Part shown: piece by piece, positions 62,189-64,000 of the stretch
Layout of the letters: each line of letters starts with the position of its first letter
Numbering within the stretch: the stretch's first letter is position 1
Assembly: GCF_026278245.1 (NCBI RefSeq)
Contig: NZ_CP111079.1
Span: forward strand, 1,366,501 to 1,430,500
Reading direction: 5' to 3'
DNA: 64,000 nucleotides
DNA from: Pontibacter kalidii
GTDB taxonomy: Bacteria > Bacteroidota > Bacteroidia > Cytophagales > Hymenobacteraceae
The notes under the pieces: generated by a model
What the model was told of the DNA's origin: nothing
The model's database searches: none
The model's input: only the letters and a program-made list of their open reading frames with translations
Made by a program: the position numbers and the translations under genes

Positions 62189-62227
62189 AACACCTGGTGT
62201 AACTTGACGGGCTACATCAGGTGTTTC
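62187..62227 (+). terminator. Intrinsic terminator after the small gene
   Basis: Perfect 10-bp stem GAAACACCTG / CAGGTGTTTC followed by TTTTTTA. The left arm begins inside the TGA stop. Confidence 0.85.
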
Positions 62228-62256
62228 TTTTTTATGCCTGCCCTAACGTATAAAAC

Positions 62257-62631
62257 CTACAGGTCGTCTTTGTAGATGCTGTTGTTACGCATGCGCCTTT
62301 CCTGCACAAAAGAGCCCACGTAAAAGGCCACGGACGCAAAACTGCTGAGCCCCATCAGCAGCAACAGGACATGGTACAGGTTCCACTCAAAGCTCTCCGG
62401 TTCTATTTGCCAGATCATCAACAGGCCTGCCAGCAGCGTGAGTGCCGTAACCGTGTTAAACACAAAGCGGTTGTGCTTGCGCAGGTGGTAGGTGCAAGCC
62501 AGCAGCAGAATGCCTAGGAATGGGGCGAGAAGTGCCATAGGCGGCCTCGCCGGATGGGTGAAGTATAAAATCAGGCCGGCCACGATAAGTACCAGCGCAT
62601 TCAGGGTATTAATAAGATAAGGGTGTACCAT
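62257..62631 (-). CDS. Four-helix membrane protein
   Basis: 124 residues. Helices: NTLNALVLIVAGLILYFT, MALLAPFLGILLLACTYHL, FNTVTALTLLAGLLMIWQ and LYHVLLLLMGLSSFASVAFYVG. The size and helix spacing are reminiscent of small TMEM14-like proteins, but I cannot assign it. Short acidic/basic C-terminus (RRMRNNSIYKDDL). Confidence 0.7.
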   Translation of the reverse strand: MVHPYLINTLNALVLIVAGLILYFTHPARPPMALLAPFLGILLLACTYHLRKHNRFVFNTVTALTLLAGLLMIWQIEPESFEWNLYHVLLLLMGLSSFASVAFYVGSFVQERRMRNNSIYKDDL

Positions 62632-62712
62632 AGCTAAGAGATTTACCCGGTAGGGCCACCGCGGCCCTGCTATGGTTGCTTGTACGAAAAAACGCGGAAG
62701 TGTTATACTTGC

Positions 62713-63312
62713 TTACAGTACACGGCGCACCTGCAGAAAACGCACCTCATAGCCGCTACCTTCCACTTGGCTTAACTTCACGCCCCCGTTCGACGAGGAA
62801 TGCACGAACTCAATGGTATCGCCGGGCTGGGAGATGACAATGCCCACGTGGCCGGGCTCACGCACCTGCGGGTTCGTGCCGGTAAAGATCACCAGGTCAC
62901 CCGGGCCAGCCTCCTGCCGTGTTACCTGCTCACCCTCCTCGGCCTGCATGCACGAGGAATGAGGCAACGCCACGTCATACCGGTCATACACGTGCGTAAT
63001 AAAACCGGAGCAGTCAAAACCTTCCGGTGTCTCACCGGCCCAAACGTATGGCGTTCCCATTAATGTCAGCGCATAATTTACCAATTCCTGGGTCTCATCC
63101 GCGGAAGCATTTTCCCTTAGGTTGGCTGTAACTGTAGGCTTATCGGCAGCTTTTCTGGCAGAAGCGGCAGGGTAGTTGTGTGCCACCGCAGGCCTTGCTT
63201 CGGAAGCATCAGTATAGTTCGAGTTGGAACTGGCAAAGTGCTGCGGCATAAAGAGCAGGAGCAGGGCCAGTAGTGCAACCGGGGAGATCATGATGAGCAA
63301 AGTCTTTTTCAT
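62713..63312 (-). CDS. NlpC/P60 family (C40) cell-wall peptidase
   Basis: 199 residues. N-terminal signal or anchor helix (LLIMISPVALLALLLLFMP), an Ala/Ser linker, then the NlpC/P60 domain: Cys101 in EGFDCSGFITHVYD, His155 in GHVGIVISQ and His171 in EFVHSSS form the Cys-His-His triad. It cleaves peptidoglycan stem peptides on the outer side of the inner membrane. Monocistronic. Confidence 0.92.
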   Translation of the reverse strand: MKKTLLIMISPVALLALLLLFMPQHFASSNSNYTDASEARPAVAHNYPAASARKAADKPTVTANLRENASADETQELVNYALTLMGTPYVWAGETPEGFDCSGFITHVYDRYDVALPHSSCMQAEEGEQVTRQEAGPGDLVIFTGTNPQVREPGHVGIVISQPGDTIEFVHSSSNGGVKLSQVEGSGYEVRFLQVRRVL

Positions 63313-63581
63313 AGTGTGGTGTGTTTGGTTCGGTAGTGATACTAAAGAAAACTTCGTGCCAGGTTTTGCACCAAATTCTTTAGCTATAGGCTGTTAGTAA
63401 GAACGCCTTAGCTATAACATCAGTCACCTGCTTAAAAGTTCTACCAACCATCAGCCAGCCTTAATAAGCGAAATCCGATCATTCACAAAGTATGGTGTCC
63501 GGAATGGCAAGAGTATAGTATAATAATACGACTAATAAATATAGAAATGAAGCCTTGGAACAGTAGCTTAGCTATAATCAG

Positions 63582-64000
63582 ATGGAACTATACAAGACAG
63601 TCTCTGTGGAAGTATTTTGCGACGAGACACGGAAGCGCCTTTTTCTGAGGTGTCTGGAACGGCTCAGTACCAAGGAGTTTAGAGAGGGGCTGCTGGAGGC
63701 GCTGCACTGTGCGGAGATGCACCATATTAAGCAGTGGCTGCTGGACCTGCGGGAGATAGGGGAGTTGGATGAGGAGGAGGAAGGATGGCTGCAACGGTAT
63801 TTCTTCCCCAGCATGATGGCAAAACTTGGCACAGGCAATTACGTGGCCATGGTTTTGTCGGAGAAATGCTATACTATGCTGCTCCACGAGGCTGGCAAGT
63901 ATGGGTTGCAGAGCTATAACGAGGTCATCATTATTAAAAACTTCTGCCAGATACAAGATGCGATCCGTTGGCTCGATACTAAGCCCCCGCACGCGGCCTA
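63582..64000 (+). CDS. STAS/SpoIIAA-like protein, 3' end outside window
   Basis: ATG 63582; the frame is open to the last base (139 codons). It reads MELYKTVSVEVFCDETRKRL, then HHIKQWLLDLREIGELDEEE, NYVAMVLSEKCYTMLLHEAG and IIIKNFCQIQDAIRWLD. The alternation of strands and helices, and the W-L-L-D-L-R motif, are like the STAS-like proteins common in Hymenobacter relatives. No function is known. Confidence 0.7.
   Translation, partial: MELYKTVSVEVFCDETRKRLFLRCLERLSTKEFREGLLEALHCAEMHHIKQWLLDLREIGELDEEEEGWLQRYFFPSMMAKLGTGNYVAMVLSEKCYTMLLHEAGKYGLQSYNEVIIIKNFCQIQDAIRWLDTKPPHAA

Noticed and set aside
1..64000. CRISPR arrays, phage or insertion sequences
   Set aside because: No spaced direct repeats, transposase, integrase or phage structural genes were seen.

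Overview
The window looks like a chromosomal segment of a Bacteroidota bacterium, most likely order Cytophagales, family Hymenobacteraceae (Pontibacter/Rufibacter-like). The reasons are several. Upstream of several genes there are TAnnTTTG (-7) promoter boxes of the Bacteroidota type and little Shine-Dalgarno signal. The parA-parB-DUF5683-dapB-lepB block and a short (under 290 aa) RpoD are typical of the phylum. There is a type IX secretion (type B) C-terminal sorting domain, a bacillithiol deacetylase (bshB1), and many lipoproteins with an SxxC/GC lipobox. Base composition is roughly balanced. I see no phage, insertion sequence, CRISPR array or rRNA; there is one tRNA (Met, CAU).

Layout. 1-3050: end of a histidine kinase, an alpha/beta hydrolase and two tandem paralogous lipoproteins. 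3051-7953: housekeeping minus-strand block lepB, dapB, DUF5683, parB, parA, metal-dependent hydrolase. 8645-11407: two adjacent DUF2382 stress-type proteins and two small lipoproteins. 11563-15040: pyrG-yidC. 15436-21507: GH15 glycosidase, hslV, a deoxyhypusine-synthase-like enzyme and a large catalase. 21966-29485: 2H phosphoesterase, ABC-F ATPase, a membrane protein, then treZ and a GH13 alpha-glucosidase (trehalose and alpha-glucan metabolism). 29904-38673: a 51-aa lipoprotein, tRNA-Met, a START-domain protein, lptF-type permease, rpsO-pnp, rpoD, trxB and an M23/LysM peptidase. 38686-42573: bshB1, two oxidoreductases and a TetR regulator. 43093-45923: a small membrane protein and a cluster of very hydrophilic Arg/Asp/Tyr/Asn/Gly-rich disordered proteins. 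46200-49276: arsenic resistance operon arsR-arsI-metallophosphoesterase-ACR3. 49398-52716: two-component pair followed by a PepSY-like/SdiA-regulated lipoprotein. 52790-64000: secreted GH13 amylase, DUF4920 lipoprotein, an oxidase subunit III-like protein, a large T9SS protein, a GreA-like coiled-coil protein, DUF2147, NlpC/P60 and a truncated STAS-like protein.

Three signals stand out. (1) The heptamer AAGTATA (or its complement TATACTT) occurs about 100 times on the two strands, against roughly 6-8 expected by chance. It is concentrated between genes, sometimes as inverted pairs in terminator stems, and is also found inside genes. It resembles the distribution of DNA uptake sequences, although its function here is unknown. 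(2) At 62009-62188 a small gene with a perfect Shine-Dalgarno and its own terminator is interrupted by tandem UAG-UAA stops that fall at the base of a perfect hairpin. (3) The disordered-protein cluster at 43422-45923 has no function I can recognise.
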